Below are positions 11,878-25,117 of a stretch of 64,000 bases of DNA, piece after piece. The notes below the pieces were generated by a model. It did no database searches, was not told the origin of the DNA, and saw only the letters and a list, made by a program, of their open reading frames with translations. The stretch covers positions 2,721,397 through 2,785,396 of the forward strand of contig QAOA01001066.1 of assembly GCA_003255065.1 (NCBI GenBank), read 5' to 3'. How positions within the stretch are numbered: position 1 is the first letter of the stretch; each line of letters begins with the position of its first letter. Origin of the DNA: Cercis canadensis (Eukaryota; Streptophyta; Magnoliopsida; Fabales; Fabaceae). The position numbers and the translations under genes were made by a program.

Positions 11878-12081
11878 ATGGAGCAGCCCCATCCCCAGCC
11901 TGTGGTCCTCACCTCCTCACTCTTTCTCTGTCTCTTTTCCACTTTTTTCCCACATATAACTCGATTTCACCCTCAAACTCTATCTGTGCAATCGATTAGT
12001 ATCTTTCTCTTTGCTTTACCAAAGTCTCAACCTTTTTCGCATACCCTCTTGTTTTGGGCGCATGGAAGCTGGGAAAATTGA
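11878..12081 (+). CDS. Upstream ORF overlapping the SPL start codon
   Basis: An ATG at 11878 in a good context (AAAAATGG) opens a 67-codon frame that ends at 12081, 20 nt past the SPL ATG and in another frame. If the transcript starts upstream of 11878, ribosomes reading this frame would pass the main start, which could lower SPL translation. The peptide is hydrophobic and not recognised. Transcript extent is not shown by the sequence. Confidence 0.3.
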   Translation: MEQPHPQPVVLTSSLFLCLFSTFFPHITRFHPQTLSVQSISIFLFALPKSQPFSHTLLFWAHGSWEN

Positions 12082-13282
12082 TGGGTTTAAGCCAAAGGCG
12101 GGGAACGAGAGGGTGGTGAAGAGGGAGGCTACAGGGGATTATGATGAGGAAAATGGGTACTTGGAGGAGGATAAGAAGAAAATTTGCGTTGGTGGGTCTG
12201 GGAAGAAAGGGTCCGGTGGTGGTGGCGGTGGAAGTAGCATGCGGTGTTGTCAAGCGGAGAGGTGCACGGCGGATCTTAGTGATGCGAAGCAGTATCATAG
12301 GAGGCACAAGGTGTGTGAATATCATTCTAAGGCTCAGGTAGTGCTTGTGGGTGGCATGCGCCAACGGTTTTGTCAGCAATGTAGCAGGTTTGGGAGGTTC
12401 GACATTTGGGTTTTGTTCACATTTGTAATCTGTGTCTATTTGTGTTTTCCTCGTTTTTAGGATTGCTTCTATGTATCTTTCTGGTTTGCTTGTTTCTAAA
12501 TTGGGTTGCTTCAAAAAGAAACTATCTTTCACTTGTTTGCTGTTCCACTAACTATAATAAGAAAATTTGGAGGGATTTGATGCAATTTTGATCAGTTGGA
12601 CACGAAGGTAGGTTTTTAGACTTGAATTTGAGTTAAATGAGTGGTCAAAAAGGATTGACGTCGTTAATTTCGTTGTGAACTGGTACTTCAAATTCAAAGT
12701 TTCCCTTTTTTCTTCTCAAGTCATATGAATAAGTTCGGGCTTGAACTTCTGAAATGTCTTAAACAATATCGACTTGGTGGTTGAGAATATGTGGTTTGGT
12801 TTCCACATCATGCAAGAAACATAATAATACTTTTTCCCCTCCATTCTGTATAGTAATTCAACTTTGAGATATCTTATATTGATGTGTATTTTAAAATTGT
12901 GGTTATGTATTGTGTTTAGTGCTATCATACTCTTTCACAAAACATATATTATTACATTGCTCATAAGTTCCAAAATTTTCCTAGCAAAATCATGCTTTTA
13001 CCTTTCGCTTAGACTATGCTGTTTATGTATCTAAACCTGCGGTTTTGCTGCAGATTCCATGAGTTAGCTGAATTTGATGACACGAAAAGAAGTTGTCGCA
13101 GGCGTTTGGCTGGACATAATGAACGGCGAAGAAAGAATTCGGAATCTCAAGCAGAAGGCTCAACCCCGAAAGGGACAGGCTCTCAGTTGAAGGACATTGT
13201 TTGTGGACAGGTTGATGACAGGGGGAGAATTCAGAAAACCATTCAAGAAAATGCCACTTTCAAACATTTCCAGATAAGATAA
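12062..13282 (+). CDS. SPL: SBP-box transcription factor, SPL3/4/5 type
   Basis: DNA-binding regulator of phase change and flowering in the small miR156-controlled SPL clade. Two coding exons, 12062-12387 and 13054-13282, give 184 aa. The N-terminus is acidic with a poly-glycine run (about residues 52-57). The SBP domain spans about 61-136: first zinc site in CQAERC...RRHKVCEYH, second in [14 protein letters not shown]...SC, and the overlapping nuclear localisation signal [17 protein letters not shown]. The single intron falls after CSR, inside the domain, the usual SPL position. The protein ends about 48 residues after the domain, as in SPL3/4/5. The ATG at 12062 is chosen because no in-frame ATG lies upstream. 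A miR156 site follows in the 3' UTR. Which of SPL3, 4 or 5 is closest is not decided. Confidence 0.93.
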
Positions 13283-13298
13283 TTGCCTGCTTTGAAGC

Positions 13299-13318
13299 AT
13301 GCTCTCTCTCTTCTGTCA
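13299..13318 (+). promoter_or_regulatory. miR156 target site in the SPL 3' UTR
   Basis: ATGCTCTCTCTCTTCTGTCA, 17 bp after the stop codon, is nearly the full complement of miR156 (UGACAGAAGAGAGUGAGCAC). Mismatches sit only near the target's 5' end, outside the seed and cleavage region. SPL3/4/5 carry the site in the 3' UTR; larger SPLs have it in the coding region. Confidence 0.93.
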
Positions 13319-13329
13319 TCCTAGGGATG

Positions 13330-16300
13330 TATTGTGAACTATTCCTATGTCAATTCTGTGTTTAAATGAATTTAGATCCAAGACTAATGTGAGAAACAAG
13401 GCAAAATCCATTTTCTGGTGCTTCAGTTGCCAGTGTAGCAGTTGGTAGAAATTATGTAACTTTCATCATTTATGCTTTACATTATTCTGTCATTTGTTGG
13501 TACTATTATGCTTTGTGCTGGTATGCCTCAGAGAAGTTTGAGACAGAACCTCTAGTCATAGATTTTGAATAGCTTAGTCACTAATTACCTCAGCAATCAT
13601 TTTAATTTTATTTATAGTCACTATTATATTATTGATTAACTTGTGTTCGACCTTGATATTTTTTTGCCCTCAAAGTCACTAGCATGTTTTTGATGAGAGG
13701 GAAGTGATTGGATCCTGTAGTTCCATGGCTGGTTAATTAGATAGGAATTGATGTGTAACCCAGACTATGACAATTCAAAGCGTTTGTCTTGCAGCTCAAA
13801 AGGTTGTAATTATCTGTGTGGCCATCTGTTTCTTAATTTGTTGTTTAGATCCCTACATGTTTACCCCACTTAAATTCTGGTTTTGTCCTCAGATATTGAA
13901 TGTGGGTAGACATTTTTCTTGTTGGCATCTTTTGTATTGAGAAGCTCCAGGGACCATGTAGCCAATTCGCCATGGATAAGATGTGTCTTGAACACCCAAT
14001 GAGCCAACTTGCTTTTGCATTCTGAAAGAACAAAAGAAAAAAGATGGCCCTTTTCCCCTTCTTTGCCAAAAGGAAGAAGGTTGCCCCTATCATAGAATAA
14101 TGTCCTCTCTTTCCCACTGCTGGATTCCTTTTATACACTTCTAATAATAGAATTGGCCCAAATAACCTAGTAGGTAACAGTTTGTCATGTTAGCCATTTG
14201 GTGTATGGTTAAACAGGGTGTTTCAATAAATGTAAACGAATGTTTTTGGCAGGGTTTCCAAAGCTCCAGTGTTATTTTATTTATACTCTTCTACGTTTTA
14301 ATTTGGTTTGTCTGATTAGGATAAGATGAAAAGTCTTATTGTATGCCTAAATATCCGTTATACCATGTATGGCCAAGTAGGTATGATATAAATGCAGGTC
14401 AAACAGATTCTCTGTTTACCTTAACTGAAGTCTCAGTTCCACCACTTGGCTTTTTGTCTTGACCTACGCTTGTATTTACTCGCTTTAATAAGCTATCATG
14501 GATCAAAACGATTATGAAGTGAAGTAAGTAAATAGCTCTACCACTTCCCTGGAATGCCTGATCTGTTTCCATTTCTGGTTTGAGACACTGTGTAGCCCAT
14601 AGTTTATTCATTGCAATACTCGTCAACTTAAAAATAGCAATTTGCATTGCATGGTACATATGGATTGTGGAAGATAGACAGACATGCATGATCAATTTGC
14701 ATTACATAGGCGCCTGAATTTGAACAACGCTGAAGCTTATGAGAAACAAGTTTTGCCTTCGATCTAAATAGAAGCAAGTTCAATTCAAACGTATATGGAC
14801 CTCTGTTTGGCTGGGTTTGTTAAGAGGTATCATATGGGCAATACAGAACTCCAATTTTGCATGGGATAAAAGTAAACATCTCTTATAAACTGGGATATGC
14901 TAACCGAAGGACAAGTCAAATATAATTGTGAGGTATTCTTGTTGAAATAAATCATGCATGAAGTTTGCACCTAATTGATTTATGCATGTGTTGGGTCGGG
15001 TCGAACTATGAGCTTAAGTAAACTCATTTTGAATGGGCTGGCCGATGAGCACAGAGTGCACGACCCATATTAGTTGGTGGGATTTGATAATCAATTACAA
15101 CTAGTACAACACCCGTGTACTGCACGGTAGATAAAATATAAACGAAATAAGCCTATAAAGAGAGAAAAAAAAAATAGAAAAAGCAAAAGAGAGAAATCAA
15201 TGAGCGAGTACACAAAGTTTTGATAAACATATTCAAAAAAATGATTCTCAATTAGTTGTATATAGAGATATCTAATTCTAACTTATTAGTGTTCACAAGA
15301 AGAACCTACCTGGTGAAGCTATAACTACAATATGATAATATCAATGAATGAGAGATAATGATAAAAAGTCACTTGTGAAATAAGTATTTATAAAATTCTC
15401 AAATGCTCTACAACTATCTCATTATAATTCTTCTTTTTATTTCCCCTTATATCTCTAATAACACTATGAGAGTCTACACAATCTCAAAATGGTCTCACAT
15501 TAGTTATCAAATATTATTCTTTCATACCTCAAATTCTTTTCCATATACATATATATAACCTAAAAACTTGTTTGACAAGCAATTTAATTCTCAATAAAAA
15601 TGAAACATTGAGGGGACGTTTGGTAAATAGATTCTTTTTTTATTATTGGGAATCATATTTACTGAGAATCATGTTTCTTGGGAATGATGATTCCCAAGAA
15701 TATTACAAATGCATTTAGTTAGCTTTAAACATTAATGAAAATATTAAACAATGTTTTTTGATAATTTTCTAACCACATTTTTGGTTCTAATATAACTTTC
15801 CTAGGAATCTTAGCATTTTTTTCACAAATACCCCTATTTATTTTAAGTCAAAGAAAATAATTAAATTACTTCCTATAATTAATGAATATTTGTTTAAAAT
15901 GATTTCTTGTTTAAAATTAAGAATAAGTAAAAAGTAGAACTAGAAACGAGCAAAAATAAAATATAAAATAAGGTATAAACAAAAATAAAATAATTTTAGT
16001 ATTATTATGATTATGTCATTAATGAAGGGTACATTTGACTTTTTATGTCTAAAAAACTTTCCCATTTCATGGGAATCCAAGATTCCCACCACCCCTTATG
16101 GGAAAATTTTGGTAAGAAACTTGCTCCAAAATTATTTCCTAGAATCCTTCATCTTGTAAATGTTTTTTTTTTTTTGAAATCTTATACAAAACATAAGAAT
16201 ATTAGTTTTCCAAGTTAAAATTCTCAAGAAACTAAAAAAAATTCATCTACCAGATAACTTCTTCATCCAAAAGACACAAAACAATAAATTATCAATCGGA

Positions 16301-17259
16301 AATTTAGGTTAAACTCTAACAGATAACTCACTGCCATATTGACTATATTCTTCACAATATGCAAATTTGACGTTTCAGATCAAAACATTATTTTTCACCC
16401 CTTAAAAAGGTCACCGAAAACATCACTCAACTCAAATTCTACAATATCTAACAAAGTTACATTTTATAGATGATTTACGCTTCTTAAATTATCTTATAAC
16501 CTTATTTGCATGATCCATTTGCTACAAGGTAATAATTAATAGAATGATCATTGCTGCATAATGAGTAAAATCAATATGAACATTGCTCCACTGCAAAGGT
16601 TAAACAAATATTGGCAAATTGTTATAATATTCAGGAAAATAAAATATAACTCACTTGATACTTTTCTATACTTACTAGCTGACTAGCATTGTGATAGATC
16701 AAATTTCAATTTTTTACCAAATTTTCTTTTCTTAATCAATATTATGTATTTATAACTTTTATTTTAGTAAAAGAGCATGTAACTCATACCAACGTAAGTT
16801 CTATATAGAAAAGCATGAGTAAAGCATGAGGGCGCATGTAACTTGTTTTTGGTGACGACCAATAATTTCTTGATAAATTGGAGGCTTCTGAAACACATTG
16901 GCGATATCCGTTTCTAAAGATAACACATAGAAATTGGTGAAATAACAGTGGGTGCTACAAATGCTGGGACAATGACTTAATAATGCAAATGTAAAACTAA
17001 TTTTACAACTACCTTACTTTTCAAATTATTTTCATTAAAACAGTGGTTTTTTTTTTAAATATTATTTGATTCTGAAAAAAATAGAAAGAGAGAGTAACTA
17101 GGATTCATTGATATCGACATTTGTCATATGTCGCCACCATGTAAGTGACAACATTTGTTCAAATTATTTCTATTAATACGGTGGTCTTTATTTTTTTTAA
17201 TATTATATAATTTTAAAAAATGAGAAATAAAATAATGATTTTTAATAAGAAATTTTAAA

Positions 17260-17301
<42 letters not shown>

Positions 17302-18280
17302 CATTTTTCGAAACACCAAAATATTTTTGATACTTATTTATATTAAAAAGTTTAATAACACGCGTCGCATGCATTTAAAGGAATTGGGTTGTTCGGAACT
17401 TTGGACAAAATTTGTTTGAACAAACTTGAATCGGAACAAAATATCTAATAACACGTGTCACATGCAATTAGAAAACGTCTTTCAATAACTTGAAAAAAAA
17501 AAAAAGCTTACGTGGCACAATTTTTTTTTAAAACCATTTTACTATATCAAAACTTAAACTTTTACGTAATTTATTTATTAAATTTATTATTTTATTACAA
17601 AGGATTTAAAAACTATTTAGGTTACGCTAAAACTAAAAACAAAATATACGTAAGATATTTTATTGAGAAATTTTTGTAACCTAAAACCTAAGTTATTAAT
17701 AAAAAAAATTTGAATATCTTATCATTGAATCAAGCTAGTTGATTATTAATTAAATCTCTATTTTAATAAAAATATGCATAAATCGTAAGCTATATCAATA
17801 TAACGGTCAATATTTTCAAAAATTAAGAATTATACATTTCATATAAAAAGATAAAAAAGTTTATGACATATATATTTTCTTAATTGAGTTGGATTTCTTG
17901 GAATGAAAGAAATTTTTTATCATACTAGAATCTTGTTTTCTATTTGCACACTACAAAATTTAATGTCTTTAGCATGACAAATACATAACCCTCTTCTTTT
18001 TACACCAAGAAAACAAATATCTTGTGCTGTTTATGTCCCAAGTCCTAACTCGTAAGCACAACAAATTTTGGCATAAATAAAAGCAAAAAGACCTTAGGAA
18101 AAGTAAAAGAAGAGTGAATTAGAGAGATAGATAGAAGGGAAAGCAATGAGGTGAAACGAGAAGAATGATATTTAAATAAAAAGACGAAAACACCCTCGAG
18201 AGACAGTAGGCCGTCCACCGAGCCACCATGTGATGGCTTTTCTTGCCGTAACATCCGATTCCGAGCTCCCCTTACAGCTA
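13330..18280. other. AT-rich intergenic region between SPL and RING1
   Basis: The first few hundred bases are SPL 3' UTR and flank. No gene was recognised in the rest; open frames such as 13845-14138 and 14399-14695 (minus) match nothing and lack gene context. A possible MITE end (GGGGACGTTTGGTAAATAGA) starts at about 15614; its partner end is not clear. A short hairpin-like CCCGTGTACTGCACGG lies near 15112. A TA microsatellite is at 17267-17300. Confidence 0.45.
17267..17300. repeat. (TA)n microsatellite
   Basis: About 17 uninterrupted TA units in an AT-rich gap. Confidence 0.95.
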
Positions 18281-18464
18281 TATAATATATAAATATAATA
18301 ATAATAATAATAGCCAGCCAAAATCTCCCATCTAATTTGTTCTTTCTTTTACTTCTTCTCCTTCGTCGTCGTAGTGCTCTCTCTCTGTGTGCTCTCATCA
18401 GCAACATACGCTGATAGATAGAGCACTAACCGAGCATTCTCTAATCCCTCTCTCTCAAGCACCA

Positions 18465-21400
18465 ATGCCTGCCCAAAAGCGGTCTTTGGCAGAGGCTCTG
18501 GACGACGGAGAGACTTCACAGCTCTACCACCAGCGCCATGCCAAGCAATCTCAGCGCGACCGAGAACTCAAGAGTGAGGAGGGAGGAGATGAGGAAGATG
18601 AGCAGAAGCAGCAGCAGCTGGAGGAAGAAGGAGATGGAGAAGATGGAGGACAAGAGCAACACCAGCAAGAAGAAGACAAAGCAAAACCAGAGGGTTACGT
18701 ATCACCTTTTATTTCTTTTTTTATCTCTCTTGCTCCATGATTATCTGTTTGTTCAGTGCCAAATTGGTTTTTGTCAACTGGGTTTCGGTTTGGCTCCACG
18801 ATTCTCCAAGTTCTGAAGTTTTACTTTGTCTTGTCAGATTCTGAGGAAAGCCCATCTTCTGGTCCTGAAGAAAAACCCGAGTATACTCTTTCTCTCTCTA
18901 GCACGCATTACTTAAAACTCCTACTTCTATTTTTCTTTAAGATTTACGTTTTGATCGTATGTCTCTGTTTCGGGGTTGTGGGAAGGTGTAAATTTTGCAG
19001 TTTCTACATTTTTTTTTCGTTAAATTTGAACGCTTCTGTAGTGGTCATTGGAGGATTCTGTTCCACTGTTGAAGGGGATACTATTCAAGTTGGGATGTCT
19101 ACATGTTCTGTTTTTCCCTGATTTGATTCGTAATAGTTCGTTTGCATGTTTGGATTTTCGTCTTATATATGTTCGAAACTCGGTCATTTGCTACAAAGTA
19201 AATATTTTTGGCATGGTTTTCGTTACTCAGTTCGAGGCATGAATCCTGATTCCGGTGTTATTGCATATAGCTTTCTGATTAAACATCATTGAGCTCCTAA
19301 GATCTCATTCGTGGAGTTTGTGGTTGAGGTTCTTTCTTTAGTTTGTTTAATGCTATAGTTATAAACTATTTTACCTTCATAGCTTGGGTAGAGTTCGAGT
19401 TGCTTGCATTAGTAATTAGTCATATATAACCTCTACAAGTTTTCTGAAACACTGCCATTCATCATCTGGTCAAATTTTGAATATCATGGGCTTGGGACCA
19501 TCAGTTCAAATTAATTCCTGATAGATTGGCAAATACGTGTTATTGCTTTCCCTTGAAAAGCTGCATTTCATGTTTACTGCTGTTGCTTAAATTGCTCTTG
19601 CCATAATTTAGTTACCTGTTATAGTTTATAATTATACAACAGAGTTCTGCACTGCACTTCTCACAGATGTTAGTCATCTAACAATGATTGTTATTCATAA
19701 TAATCTGATGCATTATCGTAATGTTGACCAGTAATATTCACATTTCTAAATGGATTATATTTTGTACATCTAGAATTAAATACGTAAGCTCAATGGAAAA
19801 ATCAAATGGATTTGGTTACAACTTAGAATAAAGATGCAGGGGAGAATGTTTTCTGCATGGATCATACTCGTGATTTTGGGAAAATAAATACATACACACA
19901 ATCTGCATGTTGCAATAGGAAGGACGATTCAGAATATCATGGTGCTGATTAATGATTCCTTTGAAGGCAGGATGGATATCTATTCATATAAAAAGTTTCA
20001 ATATTTAGAAGTTTTTAGTCACAAAGTTTATTGAAATAATAATGGTACTGTCATTATTTTATTTAAAATCTTTCTGAGTTATCAATGATAAATTGATTCA
20101 ACTTTGAAGTTTCTGTCTGCTAATGAGTTAGTACAAAATTGTCTTCAATATCTAGAATTCCTTAGTAACAATTGTTAACATTCTCCTAAGGATCACATGA
20201 TTTTTGGTGCAAGAAAGTCAATAATTTCACTGAGAAATTACAATATGGGATATTATATCAAATATCCAACAGAAACTGTTGAAACTATGGCTATCTGCAA
20301 CTCAAGTTTGAAAACACATTTTTGCCCCTGCTGAGATTACTAAGGCTTTGTAGAATATGGCTGGTGAGTTTGAAATTTCTTTCTAACAGCAACTTGAGAA
20401 TTTAGATTGACTATCTAGTATCTAACTCTGTGCAATAAACTGTTAAAAGGCTGCTGAATTTTCTATATTGTCATCAACTATCATGAGAGTCATGATTTTT
20501 ATGACCGCCAATTTGATAGTTACATGCCATAAATCCCATACTCCTTTTGTGGCTGATGCTCAGAACAAAGACTAATCTGCTATATTTTAGGCTTAGGACA
20601 TATAAAATTATTTTTTCTATCAAGACTCTGGAGCTTGTGGTTGGACTAATCTCAATACCTCTTCAAGTGTTGGGCCTTAAGTTTATGATTTTGTTTCTTT
20701 TGCAGATTTGTGTCTGTAGAACTTCCAGAAATTCGTAAAGATGTGCAATGTCCAATTTGCCTTGGTATGTTTCTGTTTGACCTTTTGGATGACATAATTG
20801 GGCAGTTAAATTGTTTGATTTGTCTTCTCCTATAGTCCTGCTGAGAAGATGTACTTGCACTCATTTGCCTTAGAAATCATGCTTTTGTTGGAGGGAGGGG
20901 GGATGAAGTAATATTTACGCCATTACTCATAGTATAGGTGTTAGAAAAGACTTCTCCCACTTCCCAGAGACTCCTGTTGATGTCATTTGGAACTAAACAT
21001 TTATCTCAATTGTGCAAAAAGCCACTATGTGGGTTTGGCGTGCAACATTAAGTGACCCTTGAAAAATGTAAAAGCCCATTCTGTAAAATATGATCAGTCC
21101 AAAGTCTACAAGTTTCTGAAGAAGGAATTAGCCGACCCCAATTTTTGGTGATTAAATCTGTTGAATGGTATCAGTATAAAGGGAATAAGGATCCTGATAA
21201 ATGTTGAAAAAGCTAACGTAATTTCATTCATCTTATTTAGAGGTAGCTCAGTAGTCTTGGCTTTCTTTCCATTCTGAAACACCGTACATGTGGCATGATG
21301 GAATTGCTTACGAGTGTAATAATTTCTGTGTTTTCCAAACCTCTCTTTCCAAGAAACAAAATTCTTTACTGTAATATTTAAGCATTACCCTGCAATCTTT

Positions 21401-24400
21401 ATTACAGAATCAAGACATGTAACCATTCTCTACCTGTGTCACTGATGTTCAATCAAGTAATATCAGTTGCAACAGTCTTGAAGCAAGAAATTGTAAATTA
21501 ATTGTTTAAAATATAAAAATGACTATCCTTATCATGGTTCAAGTTTCTAAAATAAAGTTATGATCACTGATGTTCAATCAAGTAATATCAGTTGCAACAG
21601 TCTTGAAGCAAGAAACTGTAAATTAATTGTTTAAAATATTAAAATGACTATCCTTATCATGGTTCAAGTTTCTAAAATAATGTTATGATCTTTAATTGTG
21701 CTTATACTTATCCTTAGTTCTGCGTACTGCAGTTGTAGGTCTTGTTTCTAAGAGAATTAGTCCAAAAGATCTCCACATTGACTGAAAAGGTGAAAAATTA
21801 GAAATTTGTGTCCATAAATGGGGGATGCTAGTCTGTTTAACATATTCAATTTCCTATATTTTATTTGCTCTAGATGAATTGGTTAAATGTCAGCCATAAT
21901 GTGATCTCCATTTGCTTTTGGCTCCAATAATCTAAATTGTGATTTTACCAGGTAGTTCTGGACTTCATCATGAAGAAAATTTTGATACCTGCAGCTCATT
22001 TTATGCTTACTTCCTGATAAGCATATCCTGGGTAAATAACTAACCAAGTATTTTTAGTGCTTAAACAGGTATTATTAAGAAAACACGAACTGTTATGGAA
22101 TGCTTGCACAGGTTTTGCAGGGAATGCATTGATAAGTCAATGCGACTAGGGTAGGTAACATCAAGCAATTCCAGGTTCTCTCTTTTTAATATTTTAGTGA
22201 TAGTTGAAATCTAGGTCCTCTTCATCTTGCCCCTCTGCAGGTTAATCAGAACAAAATAGTTTATTTGTTTCTATGCAGTCCAATTTATCATTTATGGATT
22301 GTCTCAGGAACAATGAATGCCCTGCTTGCCGCACACACTGTGCCAGTCGTCGTTCTTTGAGGGATGATCCAAACTATGATGCACTAATTGCAGCTTTATA
22401 TCCAGATATTGAGAAGTATGAGGAAGAGGTATAAGTTGACTTGGTTGCTACTTTATATTTGACTGTGTTTACATTAAATTTTCCAGAATTTAAATTGTAT
22501 TATCATTCTATCTAATTGTAGGAGCTTGAATTTCGTGAAGAGGAGAAGACACGCAATAAGCAGGTAAGAATTTCTTGGGTAAATATAATGCTTTCAGCTT
22601 TCAGATATTTTGAGCACTAGTTACACTAGGAAGGAAGCCTTCATCAGTCATGAGCTCACTGTTTCACTCCTGGATGACAAAGGCTGGTATCATAAATCAT
22701 CTTTTTTATGGAAATTCATTTCTGGAACACACAATGGTACCTCTTTCTTCTTATTAGTATTATTGATTTTGAGTTGTTGACAATCTGCATGGTCTGCCAA
22801 CTCCTAAATACCTATCTAATCAAATTTATATTTAATTGTTGCTCAGCTTTATCCTTGTTCATCTTGAACTCTGATAGTGTTATCAGTTGTTGGCATTATC
22901 TAATTTTCAAATCTTGCATACTCAATATTACTTCTGTATCCAGTAGATCAGTTAATAGTTTTGTTGACAGATTCAAGCTTCAATTGCAAAAGTGGTTCAA
23001 CGTCAATCTGAAGCACTGGTTAAGAGACGTAATAAAGATACACCAGGTGCATTTGTGACAAGATCTCAGCGCAATCATCGAAATGTTCAGTCTAGGAGAC
23101 AAAACCAAGTAATTGATCTTCAAGGATCTGATAATGATGAGGAAAATGACAATAATGGAGAGAAAGACTCGTCTTCCACTGATGAGCGGTGTGCAGAACT
23201 CAGCAAGAGAAGGCGAAAGAGACGGGCCAGAGTTCGCCCCTCTCTGGCCTCATCATCAATGGCAAGCCCTGATGGTGCAGGTATGGACAGTGATGTGGAT
23301 ATAGGCAGAGAAAATAGAGGAATTTCTTCAAGGCAGGTGTCAAAACCTCGAAAGCTTACTTGGGGAAGGGGTGGTTTTAGGAGTCACACACGACATGGTA
23401 TAGGCGCTGGTGGCAATAGCAAGAGCGCCCGCAGCACTCGATTGTCTAAGTTGGTTGATTACCTCCGAAACTTAAATGAAGATGGTGATGAGGTATAGGA
23501 TATTAGCCTCTTTGTTGTCTCTGATAGATCCAGGGGTGACTGATGTGACTACTGAGTGCTTCTTTAATAATGTTTTGGTTTTTTCCTGTTTGGGTTCAAT
23601 CCACAAATAAGTGCTATATTCTTCTTTGCAGTTGGATGTCCATCTTATGCTTGTTTCTTTGGATAAACAAAGTACACCAAGTTTGCAGCAGCCGCACCTT
23701 TGCTGTCGGCCAACTTTGTCTGTCAAGCACCTTCGTGAAGTGAGATTTCTCTTTGGTCAAACTTGTTTATTATTCCACCAGAAGGCTAGTAGTAGTAGTT
23801 TGCCATAGTTTTAACATTACTACCTGACTTGTTTGGGTCCTCTGATCTGAATTTTGCTCCTAGTTTATTAGTTCTATTAATGTGTTGCAACTTTTGAAAC
23901 GCATTATATTTTCTCTGTTTTTATCGTGTTGCTTGTTGGACACCTTTTCCAGCTTCATTTTGAAAGAATGCTCTAATTGATATCTAGTGCTCTCTTACTG
24001 AAGAGCATGATTGCATAATTTTCTTTTGTTAATGAGCTTCTGTCTTGAGTTGTCATGCCTTGTGATGCGTTGCTAATTGTTTTTTCATGCATAATTTCTG
24101 CTAGTATGTGGCTTGTCAGACACCTTTGCCAGCTGAAGAAGTTGAGATATTGGCAGTTAAAGGATGTAACAGTATAAATTGTGATAAGCCAGCTGGTGAG
24201 ACTCTATCCTCCATGTATGAGCTGACAACACTGGCTGTAGATCCATGCAAAGATGAGCTGGAAATTTTGCAAGGACATGAAACTTTGGCAGGGCTTGGAT
24301 CCAAATGCATATCTAAAAGGGAGCATATGGTGAGTATTAACAGAAAGGAGACATTCCATTACTGGTAGTCATCTTTCAATACCGACTAAATTTGATGTTT

Positions 24401-24453
24401 TTCTGTTGTTTCAGATTCTGGCATACAGGCGGAAGGAGACAATGAAAGTTTAA
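18465..24453 (+). CDS. RING1: Polycomb RING1 E3 ubiquitin ligase (RING1A/B type)
   Basis: PRC1 subunit that monoubiquitinates histone H2A in the nucleus. Ten exons join in frame to 489 aa: 18465-18693, 18838-18880, 20706-20764, 22069-22150, 22308-22428, 22522-22563, 22971-23492, 23632-23739, 24105-24329, 24415-24453. The start [12 protein letters not shown] is followed by an acidic, glutamine-rich stretch (about 30-90). The C3HC4 RING finger is at 106-145 (CPICLG, then [20 protein letters not shown] and CPAC) and is followed by [20 protein letters not shown], near-identical to Arabidopsis RING1A as I recall it. The middle is basic and serine-rich with a nuclear signal ([12 protein letters not shown]) and the conserved [13 protein letters not shown]. 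The C-terminal RAWUL domain runs from [10 protein letters not shown] to the end (ILAYRRKE). Intron 3 (1.3 kb) contains a tandem duplication. A TATA-like TATATAA lies near 18280, with a CT-rich leader after it. Confidence 0.95.
21441..21690. repeat. Two-copy 125-bp tandem duplication in RING1 intron 3
   Basis: The block starting ACTGATGTTCAATCAAGTAA at 21441 is repeated from 21566 with only a few substitutions (for example GAAATTG against GAAACTG). Non-coding; no effect on exons. Confidence 0.92.
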
Positions 24454-25117
24454 TTTATTTTGACTGGCCTCTTTCCTATGTACATATAAAGGAACCAATA
24501 ATGCCTAGAATTGCTTGTTCTAGTTGCATTCTTAACAGTGTAAATCTATAGTTATAAATTATATTTAAACCTCATGGCCAAAGACAAAGTTATATAAGCC
24601 TTGTAATGCTTTTAATACAATTTAAATTTCGAATCTGGTTTTTGCTATGCATCAGAATTGCAGTGAATGTGAGCATCCGATCTAAGTCGGTTTTCTTTTT
24701 TTCGTGGGGGGAGGTTGGTCCAAAGTCGTTTTATTGGGCGGCCATACGCAAGGGGAACAATATTTTCTTAGGAGAGGGAAGGAAACAGAGATAAGAATTT
24801 ATGTTAAACTTAAAGTAGTAGCTACAAGTAAAAAAATAAAATAAAATAAATAAATAAATGGTGAAAAAAAAAAATCAGAATACAGATATCCATTGAGCAA
24901 TGGCACTCAATGGAAAAGAATACAGATGCCATTCAACTTCAATTTTAGTAAAAATTTACATCTACGATATTGATGTTAACAACCATACATTTGGAAAAAT
25001 ATTAGTGTTGAACTTATTACACAGACCCGTGAGGGGCAGGGGGGATAGAGGACCGGGGGTTAGGGTTCAAGAGTTCTTGAACGCTGATCACAGATTCACA
25101 AGCTCTCACTCCAACGA
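24454..25117. other. Convergent 3' flanks of RING1 and TPX2
   Basis: The two genes point at each other with about 660 bp between stop codons. Holds their 3' UTRs, an A-rich AAATAAATAAATAAAT tract near 24840 and no recognisable gene. The 113-codon frame at 24900-25241 (plus) is the opposite strand of the last TPX2 exon for half its length and is not credible. Confidence 0.5.

Noticed and set aside
12011-12061. In-frame N-terminal extension of the SPL protein
   Set aside because: It would start at TTG; no in-frame ATG lies upstream of 12062.
15614-16270. Possible complete MITE starting GGGGACGTTTGGTAAATAGA
   Set aside because: The right end could not be matched convincingly and no target-site duplication was found; noted only as a possible end.
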